DNA of 64,000 nt from Pleodorina starrii (lineage: Eukaryota; Chlorophyta; Chlorophyceae; Chlamydomonadales; Volvocaceae), in contig BRXU01000003.1 of the NCBI GenBank assembly GCA_030267565.1, positions 6,361,001 through 6,425,000 of the forward strand. The letters are read 5' to 3'. The notes under the pieces were generated by a model. It was given only the letters and a program-made list of their open reading frames with translations. It was not told where the DNA came from and searched no databases. This document shows, one piece after another, positions 61,323-64,000 of the stretch (the first letter of the stretch is position 1; each line of letters begins with the position of its first letter). The position numbers and the translations under genes were made by a program.

Positions 61323-61817
61323 TCATTCCTCCATAACGTCCTGGTTGGCCTCCTTTTGCTGCCGCACCGGCTCCTTGAGCTTCTCCTTCTCGGCGCGGAT
61401 GCCTGCGGGCGCCTTGATGAGGTGGACCTCCTTCTCCAGCTGCACCTTGTCTGCCTTGACCTGCTGCTTCTTCGCGCGCTGCATGCGCTTCTCGTAAAAG
61501 CGGTCCTGGCGCTTCTGTCTAATCTCCGTAACCTTCGAAATGGCCTTGAGCGTCTTGCCAACCAACTCGCGGTTGTACTTCTCAGGCCGGTTGCGCCGCT
61601 TCTCCATCTCAAAGGTGGCATCCTCCGCCAGTTCCTTGCCCGCAAGCTTGCGGTAGGCCTTTGTCCAGCGCACCTTGCGCGGATTGCGCTTCATCTTGAA
61701 GTTCTTATGGCATTTGCCTCGACAAAAGCGAAACACTGTCGCATCGTTGCGCACGAAGGTAATACCGTGCCCAGGATAAATATTAGAGGAGCAGAACCAG
61801 CACTTCTCGACACGCAT
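61323..61817 (-). CDS. RLP24: Rlp24-type 60S ribosome biogenesis factor
   Basis: Single minus-strand exon of 164 residues plus stop. The N-terminal eL24-like zinc ribbon reads [18 protein letters not shown] ... [12 protein letters not shown] with four zinc-binding Cys, followed by [17 protein letters not shown], then a long basic/charged helix ending in DVMEE. The extended C-terminus and the [11 protein letters not shown] start identify Rlp24/RSL24D1 rather than ribosomal eL24. The protein occupies the eL24 position on nuclear pre-60S particles and is removed in the cytoplasm by the AAA-ATPase Drg1 (family knowledge). Length and sequence are normal for the family and nothing is missing. It is divergent with TFIP11 at 63042. 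Confidence 0.96.
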   Translation of the reverse strand: MRVEKCWFCSSNIYPGHGITFVRNDATVFRFCRGKCHKNFKMKRNPRKVRWTKAYRKLAGKELAEDATFEMEKRRNRPEKYNRELVGKTLKAISKVTEIRQKRQDRFYEKRMQRAKKQQVKADKVQLEKEVHLIKAPAGIRAEKEKLKEPVRQQKEANQDVMEE

Positions 61818-63041
61818 GGTGGCGGCCCACGCTTCCGCAGTGAAGGGCGGCGCAGGCCGGCGGCTCTCAAAGTTTTGCCGCTTGGACTATATAAAAGGCG
61901 TGAAGTTGTGTAGTACAAAATTGCAGCTGTAAGTGGCACACACGCACTGGTCCGTTGGATTGGTCGCGGACCGGCTGCCAAAATTCACTACACTATCCGA
62001 AGCTATGAAGTAAACCGGTGTAGTGTAGCGTGTTAAGTGCTACGAAAAATTTTCTTATTGTGTGCATGTTGGTGTATATCGAAAGGCAGACGGTAAGGCC
62101 CACTAACAGTTGGTACGGCAGCGCTATGCATCCAGCAGTCTCCGCTCACGCTACGGGGCATATCTGCTAAGCGCAGGGAGGGAACGAGTTACACACAGTA
62201 TCCACTGCGTCCGCGTACAGCAGAAAACCCATGCTAGGGCTGACACGTAACCGTGGGGGCGCAAAGGCGACCTGGCGGGTAATAAAACCAGCTTTGACCA
62301 TGCTGATAGCGTTCCAACGCTGTACGCTATACGATAGTTTATGAGGTCGCCCTAGGAACCATGCCCCATGCCATTCTTCCACGGCGGCCGCAGCGCTCAA
62401 CCACGGTGCCGTGTACGACTTCAGCCGTGCAAAACATCGCCCCTAGTAAACAACCCTTCGCCGCATTGTACATGCAGGTGCTGGGCGCATTTGGCCGCAA
62501 AACGCATTTCACGCTCGTGCGCTTTCGTCACACGCATCCAACACTCTACTCCGTGACAGCTAGCCGCATTGTTACGATGCGAGTATTACAAGGAGGACCA
62601 GCTTTCACACCAGTCGCTAGGTATACCCACTAGATGGACTGATCATCCTTCCCCAGGGGCATGCCTTGCCTTTGCCTTGCACAGAACAGGGAGCAGCCTG
62701 CAGCTGGCAGGCCGGCACCGGCGTACCGTATGTCCTGCATTTATGGCTTGGGGTAGGTTGACGGCACCCGCACAGGCGCCGCGCCACGTGCTGCGTGCGG
62801 CTCCTGCCAGCAATGAACAATCCAGACCCACGGGCACGTATCCTCAGCCACAGTACGACAAGATACGGCATGCAGGCGACCTGTAGACTGTTACAGGCAT
62901 ATAAGTGAGTACAGTCTGTATCTTGATGCGTCTGTAAACCTTGCATGCGCGAAAGAGTATTGATGGATGTAGACACCACCTGTCATTGCGTTCGATTCAC
63001 TAGCTGACTTTTCCCCTTGGTGTCTCAGTAAGGTTACAATC
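61818..63041. other. Divergent intergenic region between Rlp24 and TFIP11
   Basis: No supported gene. Holds both promoters and an 8-bp inverted repeat (CTACACTA at 61988-61995 and TAGTGTAG at 62021-62028). Confidence 0.4.
61886..61899 (-). promoter_or_regulatory. TATA-like element upstream of Rlp24
   Basis: Minus-strand CCTTTTATATAGTC lies about 70-80 bases before the Rlp24 ATG, a plausible TATA box with a short 5' UTR. Confidence 0.4.
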
Positions 63042-64000
63042 ATGGCAGACCCCAATGAATTCCAGCATTTTGAACGTTTCGATATGGAAAATGATTATGA
63101 GGGTGGGCAGTGGGTAAACGGCGAGTTTTACTACTCCAAGAAGCGGCAAAAGCGTATGCAGTCGAAGGAAGACCAAATCTACGGTGTATTTGCTGAGGAT
63201 TCTGACGATTCCGATGGCGACCGCCGTGGCCGTCGCCGCGATCGCGGCGACCGAGGAGAGCGGGACTACACGAAGCCCGTCGGTTTCGTCTCCAGCGGCA
63301 AGATCGTGCAGGACACCACGAAAGCCGACGAGGAGGAGGGCCAGCCGACCCGGGCCTTTGGACCGGCGCAGCGGCCGGGCAGCGTGACCCCCATGAGCGA
63401 GGGCGACGACGACGCGGAGGAGCAACCCAGCTTTGCGCATGCAGGCCTAGGCCTTGGTAGCCGCGGCGTTGGATCTGGGGGAGGAGGTCTGGGCAGCGGA
63501 GGCGCAGGCTTGGGGAGGGGCGGAGGGGGCGGGTTAGGTTTCAAACCCGGAGGGAGCGGCGGCGCCAACAGCAGCGGCCGCGGCGGCATCGGCATCCGGG
63601 AGGACGAGGAGGACGAGGAGGAGGCGGCTGTGATGCCGTCGGCTTTTGGCAAACGGTGGGTGAGCCGCCTGCGCTCCTTCGGCCAAGCTCTGGTCGGGAC
63701 GTGACGACCCAGGAGCGTTAGTAATGAACATGGTCTGGCGGCGCCGTGCACGTGTGCGCAACCAGCCCGCGCCCACCATCCCATGCCCCTACACGTACCC
63801 TCGCCATCTGCCCACATCCATCGCCGCCCATTAGCCAGCAGCCGTCGAGTCCACACGCACCGCACATCCCATGCGCGGTGTCCCCGCCTTATGCCTCCAC
63901 CTGGCACGGTTACCCCCCGCACGCGCGCCCACCATGGCCGACCCTCAGTCCCGTTGCCCGCCCGCCCTCCCGCCCCATGACTGCCGCCGCGTCGGCCTCC
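63042..64000 (+). CDS. TFIP11/NTR1-type spliceosome-disassembly factor, N-terminus only (3'-partial)
   Basis: Exon 1 is 63042-63655 (ATG within ACAATCATGGCA), ending in phase 2 at the donor CG|GTGGGT. The rest of the window to 64000 is intron, or an intron plus exons I could not place. The 204 visible residues include FERFDMENDYEGGQWVNGEF, YYSKKRQKRMQSKEDQIYGV, FAEDSDDSDGD and DYTKPVGFVSSGKI, matching the TIP-N domain of plant and animal TFIP11 (STIP/NTR1). A Gly-rich, acidic linker and MPSAFGKR follow; the G-patch should lie in later exons outside the window. The family activates the DEAH helicase Prp43/DHX15 to take apart intron-lariat spliceosomes in the nucleus. Reading through the donor gives a false stop at 63704. 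Confidence 0.9.

Noticed and set aside
63656..63704. TFIP11 frame ending at the stop near 63704
   Set aside because: It runs through a strong GTGGGT donor; the family continues into a G-patch, so the stop is intronic.

Overview
The window is nuclear DNA of a green alga of the Chlamydomonas/volvocine type. The evidence is a very GC-rich sequence, genes broken by many short GT-AG introns (one GC-AG), TGTAA rather than AATAAA polyadenylation signals, long 3' UTRs, alanine/glycine/glutamine-rich low-complexity coding inserts, and a gene set typical of these algae: a GH9 cellulase with an SP-repeat linker, an SBP-domain/ankyrin factor, a PTB-type phosphate symporter and a large receptor-like kinase. 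All gene models below were assembled by hand from six-frame reading, splice signals and reading-phase continuity. No alignment or transcript data were available.

Layout, left to right. (1) 50-3223, +: 3' part of a coiled-coil protein with a DUF4795/QRICH2-like cysteine motif, a flagellar candidate. (2) 5315-9518, +: secreted GH9 endoglucanase with an SP-repeat linker and a Cys-rich C-terminal domain; it carries an in-frame TAG near the start of the catalytic domain. (3) 11333-16259, +: ~1020-aa protein of unknown function with helical-repeat-like segments; its first intron is GC-AG. (4) 16626-17269, -: ribosomal protein eL38. (5) 17623-18683, +: small secreted or membrane-anchored six-cysteine protein. 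(6) 20452-22068, -: organelle-type CGFS monothiol glutaredoxin. (7) 23872-28323, +: PiT/Pho89-family phosphate symporter (PTB type), 15 exons. (8) 32062-44399, -: ~1730-aa receptor-like kinase, 23 exons. (9) 46198-55055, +: ~1826-aa SBP-box transcription factor of the CRR1/SPL7 class, 12 exons. (10) 56852-58432, +: intronless protein with two tandem peptide repeats, function unknown. (11) 61323-61817, -: ribosome-biogenesis factor Rlp24. (12) 63042-window end, +: N-terminus of TFIP11/NTR1-type G-patch splicing factor.

Four divergent pairs are likely to share promoter regions: eL38/six-Cys protein, glutaredoxin/PTB, kinase/SBP factor and Rlp24/TFIP11. Four convergent pairs meet in 3' UTR space. 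The genes are independent housekeeping, nutrient, cell-wall and signalling functions, as is normal for a eukaryotic chromosome; no operon, CRISPR array or intact transposon was seen.

The points most worth a second look are the nonsense codon in the cellulase, the Gln that replaces the usual zinc-binding His in the SBP domain, the composite ectodomain and micro-exon of the receptor kinase, and several perfect palindromes or hairpins in non-coding positions.
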